NCBI GenBank assembly: GCA_035048815.1
Contig: JAUCBN010000037.1
Coordinates: 10,630,001-10,694,000 of the forward strand
Reading direction: 5' to 3'
From: Abelmoschus esculentus
Taxonomy: Eukaryota; Streptophyta; Magnoliopsida; Malvales; Malvaceae
Length of the DNA stretch: 64,000 nucleotides
Positions 47,140 to 57,530 of the stretch are shown here, one piece after another. Positions within the stretch are counted from its first letter, which is position 1, and every line of letters starts with the position of its first letter. Below the pieces are notes generated by a model. It did not search any database. It worked only from the letters and a program-made list of their open reading frames with translations, and was not told where the DNA came from. A program made the position numbers and the translations under genes.

Positions 47140-48829
47140 TTTTTGTGTGCGCGTTCATTTAATCAACGTAACATTGTGTTATTAATATGATATGTTTATT
47201 ATCGACGGATCTTGTTTAAGTGGTAAATAATTTGATATCGTTTAAATATGTTTATTAAGTAGATCTTGAGTTTAAGGTGTTATATACATAGAAAATTCTC
47301 GTTGGGAGACTCATCTACCAAAACTATACGTGTGATATGAGTTGGTCTGAATTAATCAAAGTAAAATCTTAATAAAACGAGAGGAAAACAAATATATATG
47401 TTGATGTTGATTTTAGTCGACACTAGATAAGGAGATAAAAATGATGACTAGATCACTCATCGTGTAACGAGTTGAGAATCATGAAAGACCATGGATGGTC
47501 ATTGGATTAGACGACTCGCCTTTAATAGACTTGAGATTGATAGATGTTGTAGGCGTAAAACCAAAGTCATTTGAGAGAAAGAAAGAGACAAACAGTGATA
47601 ACCCTTGTACAAAATTAAGGGAAGGTGAAATCTTTACGGAATCGTAAGAGAATAATCTCTTTTAAAATTCTTTTAATATCATAGAAGAGTCATCCCTTCT
47701 AGAGATAGATGTTGATAAGATTGTATCAGATCTGTTGATGATTACTCATGTGATGATAGGTAGTAATTTAATTTTAAAATTAAACCTTTTTAAAATATTT
47801 TTGTATTTATCATTCAAAATATAATATTTTAAAAAATAAAAAACTAATGCTTTATTTTGATAAAAGAAATAAACAAAGAAAATAATTAAGTAAAATTTCT
47901 CAATTATCTATATATTTATTGTCCGATGCATGATGCATTTGGACAAATCCCACCACTTTTGATTGTTTCTCTTATATATAATATAACAAGAGCTGATGAC
48001 CGGTAACAAATTTGACATATGGAGTTGGCATTATCTATCTAGGCCCATTCTATTCAATTGAGTGGATTGTTGTTTCTTTATCTTAGCTAGACACATACAA
48101 TTTTTTAGAATATTATTTTCTAATGTTCAAAGTTACGATGGTGATTAATATTTTAATAATATAAATTATCTAATGGCTTATTGTCACCAGTTAATGGAAG
48201 AAATAATTTAATAAAAAATTAAAAGTTAAAATTTTCCAATCATTTTTTAAATTAAAATGGTATTTACGTTTTTAATGATTTTATAATAGTTTATGTTAAA
48301 TAAATTCAATTATAATGTTATAGGAACTCTCAAAATGACTGAACAGTTAATTTAAAAGATTTATAAAATAAATACAGATTTAAACTTTAATATTGATATT
48401 AGTTTTGTATAAGTTTTATATATATTTTATATAGGTTTAAAGTTTAAGGTCTTGTATATGTAGAAAATTTTTACTGAGAGATTTCTCCATCAAAGATAAG
48501 TGTCAATTCAAATTAATTAGGACAAATATTTAAACAACCGGAACCAAATTAAAATATTTAAAAATTAGTCGAAAACTATTGTGTAGGTAGTTTGGGGTTG
48601 ATATAGATTGTAAAGTTATTACTTTATAGCAGAATTTTGTTTTTTTTAATATAATACAGGAAATATTATCTAAAAATATATTAAATTTTTTGTAATTATA
48701 ATAATATTTTTAAATTTACGAGGAAAGCAAATTAAATTTGTTAAATTTTTAAAGGTTTAAAAATTAATATCCCAAAATTTAAGGGGAGCTAATTGTTACG
48801 GATCAAAATTTGAGTGAATTAAGTTCGTG
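47140..48829. other. AT-rich intergenic spacer
   Basis: No gene is seen. Two diverged copies of a short motif (TAGAAAATT...GAGA near 47290 and 48468) suggest a small dispersed repeat. Confidence 0.45.
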
Positions 48830-48834
48830 ATAGT

Positions 48835-49518
48835 TGCCACGACCCGCCATCAACAATGAGGTTAATAAATCATCTTTGGGCATTCTTGAAGAATCCATGC
48901 ACTAAGGAAGCTTCCAGAATGACCTAGAATGGCCTACATCCATCTCAAGGATTCCATCATGTTCTAGAATGTTCTAGGAGGTTCCACTAAGATCTAGACA
49001 CGTCTAGGTCTTAGAAGATTCTAGAAGACTCTAGATAATTCTCGAAGGTTCTAGAACATTTTAGAAAGACGGAGAAGATGCTGGAAGCATCTAGAACATT
49101 TTAGAATGATCAAGAATGTTCTAGAAGACCCTAGAAAGATCATGACTACTCTGGAAGTCTCTAGAGTTCTCTCGAACACTGTAGATAATTGTAGACATGC
49201 ATAGGATAAAGTAGAAATATCTAGAATAATATAGATCTTTATAGATATTTATGGAGGCAACATAATAACAGTCCAATCAAAATAATCTTAGCCGTCCATT
49301 GGGGACTTGGGGCCTATAAATAGGACCACCCACCTCATTTGTAACCATTAAGCAAAAGTGTAAGCATTAAGCCTTGTAAAGCTCAAGAAAGTGTTCACTT
49401 TTTGCCTTCTCAATTGTCTTAGCTTTCTAGCCCTTGATTGTCCAAATTAAGGCTTGTTAGCATAAATCGGGAGTGCTAACGTCGCACGGATAGTTCGGGA
49501 AAGACTAAGTCCGTGACA
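48835..49518 (+). repeat. 5' LTR of the TR-GAG element
   Basis: Starts TGCCACGACCC and ends GTCCGTGACA. HSE-like runs at 48912-49126 lie about 190-400 bp upstream of a TATA box TATAAATA (49315-49322) within GGGGCCTATAAATAGGACC. Confidence 0.88.
48962..49126 (+). promoter_or_regulatory. Heat-shock-element array in the 5' LTR
   Basis: Alternating TTC and GAA units with exact 2-nt spacing occur as TTC-GAA-TTC-GGA-TTC (48962-48984) and GAA-TTC-GAA (49014-49026). A further run TTC-GAA-TTC-GAA-TTT-GAA spans 49039-49066 and GAA-TTC-GAA spans 49114-49126. Three or more such units are the accepted binding site of heat-shock factors. Function is inferred from sequence only. Confidence 0.7.
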
Positions 49519-49519
49519 G

Positions 49520-49532
49520 TTGGTATTAGAGC
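49520..49532 (+). promoter_or_regulatory. TR-GAG primer-binding site
   Basis: TTGGTATTAGAGC begins at 49520, just after the LTR end at 49518, an initiator tRNA-Met-type site with one changed base. Confidence 0.8.
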
Positions 49533-49552
49533 GTGTTCGATCATACTGAGAT

Positions 49553-51264
49553 ATGGCCAAGACAGGGAAAAACCAAGTTGTTAGCTCAATCAAGGCCGAG
49601 ATCACACAAGAGCAATGAGGTCGCGAGGAGGAAGTCGATCCCATAATGCCAAGGCCACGAGCAAAGTTGAGGGACATTATCTCTAGTTTGGAGTCAGTGG
49701 AGGAAAGCGTTGGGGGCTTTGGAGCCCAAGTGGACAACCTTCAGCAAAGGGTAGAAAGCCTCGAGGCGGAGGACGCCAGATCCACACGACCATGAAGTCC
49801 ATGATGCTTAAGTTAGAGGGATCCATGCTCGGGGAAATAGGTAAGGTCCAAGACCTTCTCATGAGTGAGCTCTCGAAGGTAAATGTTTCTCTTGACCAAG
49901 AGCTAGATAATATTCGTGCAAAAGTCTAGGCCCTACAAGGCGATGTTGCCTTGTGCAAACGTGCAATGGTTGTCGGGCCAAGCACATCTTATTAAGCTAG
50001 GAAGGTCGAGGTGCCCAAACCAAAGACCTTCTCAGGAACACGCAACATTAAGGAAGTAGATAACTTCTTATATGGCTTGGAGCAATATCTTGGAGCTGTT
50101 GACATTAAGGACGAGGCGTCCAAGATTCAAACTGCCACCTTGTACCTCACCGACACCGCCATGCTTTGGTGGAGGAGAAGACGCCTATATATTCAAAAAG
50201 GTATGTGCATCATCTCTACTCTCGATGATTTCAAAAAGGAGCTTAAGAGGCAATTCTATTCGGAGAATGCCGAGGATGAGGCTCGAGCCCGTTTGCGAAG
50301 GCTCAAGCAATCGGGGAGCATCCATGACTATGTTAAGGAGTTTACGAACTTAGTGCTCGAGATCCCCGATATCTCTAAGAAAGAATCATTCTTCAATTTC
50401 ATGGATGGACTGCAACAATGGGCTAAGGTTGAATTACGGTGTCGTGGGGTGCAAAATATCGTCGATGCTATAGCAGTGGCTGAGAGCTTAATTGACTATT
50501 CTAGCCACAAAGATTCCAACACCAAGCCGAAGGATAAGAAGAGTGGAGAAGCCGTAGGTTGGAGAGATAAAATCCCTCGTAGGGATCACCACCATGAGGA
50601 TCACTCGAACAAGTCCAAGGACTCGTCCTCATGGAAAGGAAAAGCCAAGGACAAATCCCAAGAAGCTCGAGGCACCAGAAGATCATCACCCAGCCAATGT
50701 TTCATTTGTGATGGTGATTATTGGGATCGAGAATGCCCACAACGGCAAGCACTTAGTTCGCTCATGGCCAAACATCAAGAAGATAGTGATACCGAGAAAC
50801 ATGAAACTGGTGCACAGAAGGGATCCATGCAATTGCTTAATATGATGCAATCCACCCCAAAGACTAAAGCCAAGGGGTTACTTTATGTGGATGTCACAGT
50901 CAACGAGAAAGCATCAAGGGCAATGCTTGACACAGGTGCGTCCTATAACTTTATTTCTCTTGATGAAGCAAAAAGGCTAGGTCTTAAGGCAAAAGAAGGG
51001 CAAGGATCTATCAAGGTAGTCAACTCCACTTCCCTACCAATCCAAGGCATTGCACGTGGGGTCAAGACCAATTTTGGGATATGGTCTGGCCACCTAGACT
51101 TTATAGTAGCCTCGATGGACGACTACAAGCACGTCCTAGACATTGATTTCTTTGATAGGGCCAAAGCTATTTCGATGACATATGCCAACACCTTATGCAT
51201 CATGGAGGGTCACCAAGCTTGTGTGGTGCCAACCATCAGGGCTACCAAGCAAATTCTAAAGTGA
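49553..51264 (+). CDS. TR-GAG gag-protease (N-terminal part disrupted)
   Basis: From 50011 to 51264, 417 codons are open. Upstream, from the ATG at 49553, a coiled-coil-like N-terminal part is readable (SSLESVEESVGGFGAQVDNL) but has stops near 49616, 49928 and 49993 and one frameshift near 49790. The open part contains the gag core (TATLYLTDTAMLWWRRRR, FKKELKRQFYSENAEDEAR), then a lysine- and histidine-rich linker. A zinc knuckle reads CFICDGDYWDREC with Tyr at the usual His position. An aspartic protease carries intact MLDTGASYNFIS and ends in the VLDIDFFDRAKA region. GTG at 50011 is not the true start. Gag builds the particle; the protease would mature it. Confidence 0.85.
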
Positions 51265-51465
51265 TCTCATCACTTAGAATGGAGGAGCATGCAAAGTTCA
51301 AGAATGTCGCACCTCCAAATCCGCCAAAGAGGCTACCACTAAGGGGAAAGATAGATCATAAGATCACGTCTAAACCGAAACGAAAGCAAGTTGGGAGTCC
51401 AAGGAAGAATAACAACAATTCCATGAAGACGCGACGAGGGCATCGTGAGCTTAGGTGGGGGAGAG

Positions 51466-52146
51466 TGTCACGATCCGCCAATAATAATGAGGTTAATAAA
51501 TCATCTTTGGGCATTCTTGAAGAATCCATGCACAAAAGAAGCTTTCAGAATGACCTAGATCCATCTCAAGGATTCCATCACGTTCTAGAATGTTCCAGGA
51601 GGTTCCACCAAGATCTAGACACGTCTAGAAGGTCTTAGAAGATTCTAAAAGACTCTTCTCGAAGGTTCTAGAACATTCTAGAAAGACGGAGAAGATGCTG
51701 GAAGTACCTAGAACATTCTAGAAGGATCAAGAATGTTCTAGAAGACCCTGGAAGACCCTAGAAAGATCATGACTACTCTGGAAGTCTCTAGAGTTCTCTC
51801 GAACATTGTAGATAGTTGTAGACATGTATAGGATAAAGTAGAAATCTCTAGAATAGTATAGATCTTTGTAGATATTTATGGAGGCAACATAATAGCCATC
51901 CGATCAAAATAATCTTAGCCGTCCATTGGTGACTTGGGGGCCTATAAATAGGACCACCTACCTCATTTGTAAGCATCAAGTAAAAGTGTAAGCATTAAGC
52001 CTTGTAAAGCTCAAGAAAGTGTTCACTTCTTGCCTTCTCAATTGTCTTAGCTTTCTAGCCCTTGATTGTCCAAATTAAGGCTTGTTAGCATAAATCGGGA
52101 GTGCTAACGTCGCACGGATAGTTCGGGAAAGACTAAGTCCGTGACA
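51466..52146 (+). repeat. 3' LTR of the TR-GAG element
   Basis: Starts TGTCACGATCC after the polypurine tract TAGGTGGGGGAGAG and ends GTCCGTGACA. It contains six perfect HSE units in a row (51656-51683) and a TATA box at 51943-51950. Confidence 0.9.
51583..51743 (+). promoter_or_regulatory. Heat-shock-element array in the 3' LTR
   Basis: The run TTC-GAA-TTC-GAA-TTC-GAA with exact 2-nt gaps spans 51656-51683. Further runs are TTC-GAA-TTC-GGA-TTC (51583-51605), GAA-TTC-GAA (51711-51723) and GAA-TTC-GAA (51731-51743). It is better preserved than the 5' copy. Confidence 0.75.
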
Positions 52147-52221
52147 TAGTGCCCTATGTCCCTCCCTACATGCTCATGTGAGCGTCCTCCCCCGGATTTG
52201 GTGTTGGTTTTCTTGGAATTA

Positions 52222-54999
52222 GGGATGACCACGGGTCGGGTAGGGTTGGATTTTCGGCCCACCCGAACCCAACCCGAAAATTTACCTCCACCACCCGTCA
52301 CCCGACCCTACCCGGGTTAGGGTTAATATCACCCGACTCGAACCCGACCTAATTTTTAAGACTTAAAATCCAACCCGACCCGAATTAATTTTATTTAATT
52401 TTATTGATAAAAATAAAAAAAATATATTAAAAAAATTTCGAACACAAAATAATCGTAATTATAAGTTCATAATTCAAAGTTCGAACACAAAATATAAATT
52501 CAAAGTTCGAAAATAAAATATAAATTTAATGTTTGAAAACCAAATATAAATTCAAAGTTCGATCACAAAATATAAAAATACGAGATATAATCATGTGAAC
52601 ATAAAAATCCAATGAAAAAAGCTTCTATTGTTGATTGTCATTCGCCTCATACTCTTCAATCTCGTCTAACCATCCAAATCCTATATCATAAATTCATAAA
52701 TGAATAGATATAAACAAGATTATAATAAAAATTAATTATAAATTTGATATTACCATTATCTTTTCTTGCTCAATTTCACCATCTTTATTAAAGTAATCTT
52801 CTCTTGAATTTAATTCTAAAATGACAGATAAAAATAAAATCCAATAAAAAATCATATGTAAACATATAAATTAAAAAATAACAAAAACTATACATAAGTA
52901 AATTTATACCTTCTTTGGCCCATAACCAATTTTGAGAACATGTCAAAGCTTCTACCGTTGATAGAAGGAGTCTATTAAAATGTGCAGTCACCAATCTTCC
53001 TCCGGTACTAAACGTAGACTATGAAGCAACAATAAAAACCGGTATAACAAAAATATCTCTAGAATTATCTTTGAGTATAGGAAATTGTGGCCCATTTATC
53101 TTCCACCAATTCAATATATCAAACTCCGGTGTGCTAGGAAGAAGCTCTAATTCCAAGTAAACGATCCAACTTAGATTTCACTTGTAATTTCTTTTGTTTC
53201 TTCATTGATAGATAAGCTTCAAACTCACATTGATCTCCCAAAGTAACTGAAACACTAGATGGAGATTGAGTACTGAAAGATTCAAAATAATTCTTTGAAG
53301 ACGTTAATTTTGCTTCGTACTTAGAGACCAAATCCCGACAAAGTTGCACAATTTTTTAAACTTCATATTCAGCCATAGTTATCCCAAAAATCTTATCAAA
53401 GTAGTACTCCAACAGAGGTGTTTTGTACCTTGGGTCTAAAAGTGTAGCAACACCCATGATACCATTCACAGTACTTCAATACTTCCCAAAGTTTTCCAAC
53501 ATGTAGCTTGTCATGCTCGGAATAGTGTCATTAGTGTGCATTTTCCACTCATTCAATGACACTCTAATCTTGCAAATATTCGAAAAGTAAAGATTAGCTG
53601 TTGCATATTTCGTTCCTGAAAAGCCTTCAGTGACATCATAAAACAACTTAATTTTTTCACAAATTTCCTTTGTAAAGATCCAATCATCTTCGGTTGGTAA
53701 GCTCTTGTATTAAGGATCTTGATGTAATTTCCACAACGTGAAAAGACATCCTTATAAGGTAGAGCTGTACAAAGTATAAAAAATGTCAAATTCCACCATA
53801 TTCGAACATCACCACATAATTTTTTTTATGGTCCGAATTCGCAATTTACATGCTGCCTCTTCAAATCTTTCCCATCTTTTTGGAGTAGCACTCCAAAAAA
53901 TGACACTCTGATGGATTCTTTCTATACCAGTTCCAAGCACATTCATTCCATCTTTAACAATCAAATGCAATATATGTGCACAACAATGCATATGAAAGAA
54001 TGACTCACTATGCATCAGTGTTTCACCTCCCAATCTAACAACCAACAGTCTAATCGCAAGATCACTTGTAGTAAAATTATCAATTGTGATAGATGTAAGT
54101 TTTCTATCAATATTCCAATCAAGAAAACATTTCATCAAAGTAGAAGCAATAACATCCGCAGTATGTGGTGCTGGTACATATTCAAACCTATTTAAACAAT
54201 AATTAAAATATATAAATTTCGATTTATATTAAAATCTAACTAATTAATAAAAAATCATGCATAAAAGGTACCTTATGATTCGCTTCTGTAAAGTCCAAGA
54301 GTGATCAATGTAATGGGCAATAACAACCATGTATCTTTTTTTTTGGTGTTCTGCAATCCACATATCAGTTGTGATTATAATCCGTCCTTCATTGACCTCT
54401 AGCATAGACATTATTTTCATTTTTTCCTCTTCGAATATATTAAAAATGTCACATCTTACTGTTCTACGAGAAGGCATTTCAAACAAAGGTTGTATATGAA
54501 AGCAATACTTTCTGAATTGTACATGTCCACTATAGATAGAGGATATCTACGTATATTTATTGCTTTTGAAAGCTCCTTCCTTGTAACCTCTTGATTAAAT
54601 GAGGTCGCCTTTAATGTCACTTTTCCATAGGATTTTCTTTGATTAGCAACTAAGATTTATTGTCGAATGTCTATTTGACCTCGCTTATTGCACCTTCTCA
54701 TATGATCACGAAATTGGCTTGTCTCATTCTTTGAATCAATACTAATTTTTTTGCAATGATTGCAAATTTCCTTCCACTCATTATTGATTTTTTTCCTTTT
54801 AAAAGTGCTCCCAAACTATTGACTTTAATTTCGATGAGTTACTTTCATTTGACACATTATCTTCAACCATCACATTAGGTTGACTTAAGGTTGGATTTGT
54901 GTCTCTCGCTGAATTTGGTGATGGACTTCCTTCGGTTGATAATTCAGGAGAGTTGAAAGTTGGAGATAACGCAACGAAATTTTGTCCCACATTAGACAT
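52222..54999 (-). mobile_element. Decayed hAT transposon, one end visible
   Basis: The left end begins near TTAGGGATGACCACGGGTC, followed by many ACCCGACCC/GGGTCGGG words, the usual subterminal repeats of this plant hAT group. The minus strand carries a transposase pseudogene. The opposite terminal inverted repeat was not found before 55550, so the right end is lost or too diverged. Confidence 0.7.
52900..54999 (-). pseudogene. hAT transposase (RICESLEEPER/Ac-like) pseudogene
   Basis: The BED zinc finger lies at about 54810-54660 (SIVWEHF then CNHCKKIS and FRDHMRRC). The catalytic part follows, with TTDMWIAEHQKKRYMVVIAH, TADVIASTLMKCFLDWNI, MHCCAHILHLIVKDGM and RYKTPLLEYYF, and the C-terminal end STVEALTCSQNWLW near 52920. 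A probable intron 54271-54188 has donor AAG|GTACC and acceptor AATAG and rejoins Arg-Phe-Glu in frame. The dimerisation core just before the C-terminus is missing. Stops and frameshifts inactivate it. Confidence 0.82.
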
Positions 55000-55440
55000 T
55001 TTCTAACAAAATAAAAAGAAAATTAATATAACAATAAGGTGTTGTTGAGATTAGTTGGGTCTAAAATATTGTTGAATAAATATGTTAAATAGCTTTTAAT
55101 GTATTAAAATTAAAATGTATATTTAAACTACTCTATAAAGAGTAGCCAGGCTTAGGGAAAATTTAAAACTAAACATGTAGCTTTGGGTAGTCAAAATTTA
55201 CAATTAATAAAGACAGATGCATTTCCTTGTTAAAATTAGATGATTTTGACATGATATGGAGAAATTGAAACTCCTAATGATACATAAACCATATCCCAAC
55301 TCCTTGTCTCATGCATCTTATTCAACTTCCGATTAGTAAATCCAGAGTAGGATACCATGACAACAAGTAATAGACTGTAGTGACTTGTATATCCAAAACA
55401 GTAAGCAACTAATTTATCTGGTGAGATCATATAATACTAC
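55000..55440. other. AT-rich spacer
   Basis: No ORF or RNA gene is recognised. Probably the lost 5' flank of the hAT element or plain intergenic DNA. Confidence 0.4.
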
Positions 55441-55552
55441 TTATAATATCTGGTTCAATCATATAAGTTATAACACTACCATTAATGGTTAATTAATAGG
55501 TAAGATAAACATCACTTATAATATTTGATTCAATCATATAAGTTATAACACT
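55441..55552. repeat. 75-bp tandem duplication
   Basis: 55441-55515 and 55516-55590 would be two units of a 75-bp repeat (AATCATATAAGTTATAACAC is repeated exactly 75 nt apart). The second unit is cut after 55552 by the Athila-like element and continues at 63645 (ACTATTAATGGTTAATTAAT). Confidence 0.75.
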
Positions 55553-56602
55553 TGTCGCGTGTCAAAATTGCGTGTTCAGTGCAAGTGGATACATCGCAAG
55601 TAATAAGTGATAAGTATATTATCGAGTTATCGTCTCCTCAGGGAACGGTATACTTAATATGCTTTCTTCACATCCTTGTTCTGTAGAAAGATAAAAACAT
55701 AAATAAGTTGATTTGGTTTATCTAAACTAAAATAACTAAAATAAAAGTAAAGGATTGAAATAGCAGAGAGAGATGGGCTAGGATCCAGTTGTATCGTATT
55801 GTGGAATTGATTGACTTGTCTCTGTCCAATGCAATCGTATATCACTGCCTCGGCGGCACTGCAGTTTACTGCCTGGGCAGCGATAACACTGTCTGCCGCG
55901 GCAATCCCTTGCTCGTGGGCAGACTTTACCAAAGTTTGGCAAAGTGTCCTTGAATGACTCCGCTTATCCCTAAGTCAGAGTGCTGTTGATGACTAGTCCT
56001 TGATGATACCTCCCGGCGTGAACCAATTTACCAATCATGTTTAGAACATGATGGAGAGGAAAGAAACAAGAGTAAAAGTCGGCTCTCTCCCTAGATATTT
56101 CATGTATTGTACATTGGGTGGCTAGGTCTTTATATAGGCTAGACCTAGGGCAAACCTTTCCTAAGTAGAATACAACTTGGAGTAGGGAACAAGTCAAGTA
56201 CATAATAATAATATATTTCCAAGTTTATATTCGGCTAAGGGGCTTTCCCGCGTGGTCTTCCTTTGGGCTTTTCCTTGTGCTAGCCAGCTTCGATTCATGG
56301 GCTTCAAGTCCATACACGTTCCTTGGATTTTTGTCGTTCCATCGCCTATAATCTTGCTTCCTGTCTTTCTGCTGCTGCCTCGGCATCAGATCCTGCCTCG
56401 GCCTTGTTTCTGCCGCGGCACTGGTTCTCCTGCACAGATATGAAAACACAGTAAAACGTACCTTTTTCTGTAAATATTATCTATATGAGTATAACTTCTA
56501 AATATATCACATTGAGTGCATGCATTGGTTCGAGTGGGTGTATATTTGGTAATTAATGCCCATAAAAGGAGTAAAAAGTGATAGTGTGTTGAGCACTTAT
56601 CA
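55553..56602 (-). repeat. 3' LTR of the Athila-like element (internally deleted)
   Basis: On the minus strand it starts TGATAAGTGCTCAAC and ends GACACGCGACA. It lacks about 280 bp present in the right LTR (deletion at about 56030). It contains CTGCCTCGGCAG-type palindromes at 55854-55905 and 56374-56420. Confidence 0.9.
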
Positions 56603-56616
56603 CACCCCCAAACTCG
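56603..56616 (-). promoter_or_regulatory. Athila-like polypurine tract
   Basis: Minus-strand AGTTTGGGGGTG directly precedes the LTR start TGATAAGTGC. Confidence 0.8.
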
Positions 56617-57530
56617 AACTATTGCTTATCCTCAAGCAATGCAAACCATCAATTTGCCGAACTTTACTCTCTCTTGGTCTTACATGTCCATCTATTCTCC
56701 CCACCATAACTAGGCCTATTCTTAAGCCTTAACCATTCGGTTACCCAAGGGTTTACCTAGAAGCAAACTATAGGAATTGTGAGTGTGTGCGTTTTTGTGG
56801 ACAAGTTGATTAAAGGTTTTCTTAGATAAACTCTAAGTTCAAGACAAATAGACATTGGTTAAGTGTTCTCTTCTTGTTCAATCCCCAAATCTTGAGCCGG
56901 TTTCGGGCACCTCAAAGACTTGTGTTTTTCTTTTCACTAAAATCCTTCTTTCTTTTTAATATTCCTTAACACATACTAGATCCAATTTCGGGCACCTCTA
57001 GCATGAAGAAGAGACTTTCTAGAGCCGGTGATAGGCACCTCTAGTTACTTTCCAAAAATCTAAGTCTTTATCACCTAAGTTCATTAAAAGAATTCCTATA
57101 ATCAAACAAGTCCTAAAAGTGTTTAAAGTTTAAAGTTCTTCCTATAGTAAGCTTCTAAGTTTTCATCCTTAAGAATCCTAAGGTTAAGCCCTCTTAACAG
57201 AACCTAAACATGGTAAGGAGAAAGATTTCTATAGCCTTAAAGAATAAACTAAGGCAATACTGATGATGAGCAGTGCAAGAGTATAGGCAGTTAATTCAAG
57301 TAAGGCGGGGAGGATAAAAATTAAAAAAAATCACTGAAATACTCCCTGTTTGGCAGGGCCGCGGCAGTAGATTACTGCCTTGGCAGTGAATCTGCACCCC
57401 CAAACTCAAACCAAGCATTGTCCTCAATGCTTTATATTTTGAAGGAATAAACGGCAAAACAGAATATGAATTATGCGCAGCAAGTAAAAACAATAAAAGC
57501 AATTAATATTGAATTAATGGACAAAGAAAT
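56617..57530 (-). other. Athila-like 3' non-coding region
   Basis: No ORF. It holds three stem-loops with a shared loop (56891-57044) and CTGCCTTGGCAG palindromes near 57358-57390. The sequence up to about 57080 is repeated at 63104-63600 in the tandem remnant. Confidence 0.65.
56891..57044. repeat. Three hairpins with conserved loop near the polypurine tract
   Basis: The units are CTTGAG...CTCAAAG (56891-56917), CTAGA...TCTAG (56976-57001) and CTAGAG...CTCTAG (57019-57044). The loops share GGTTTCGGGCACC-like sequence while the stem arms change together. The same three recur at about 63393-63545. Confidence 0.55.

Larger units (their letters stand above)
48835..52146 (+). mobile_element. Non-autonomous gypsy element with gag-protease only (TR-GAG class)
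   Basis: LTRs at 48835-49518 and 51466-52146 (684 and 681 bp), PBS, gag-protease ORF and polypurine tract are all present in 3.3 kb. There is no room for RT, RNase H or integrase. TAGT occurs at 48831-48834 and 52147-52150, a short TSD. TR-GAG elements are a known non-autonomous plant class that must borrow RT and integrase. The LTRs are crowded with TTCTAGAA words that form heat-shock elements. The LTRs are similar but differ by scattered bases and small indels. Confidence 0.85.

Noticed and set aside
47281..48500. Pair of similar short segments near 47290 and 48468 as LTRs
   Set aside because: Similarity is short and imperfect, with no TG...CA ends, PBS or internal coding sequence.
51195..51638. 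Plus-strand ORF of 147 codons at the end of TR-GAG
   Set aside because: It runs out of frame from gag into the 3' LTR and its composition reflects the TTCTAGAA array.
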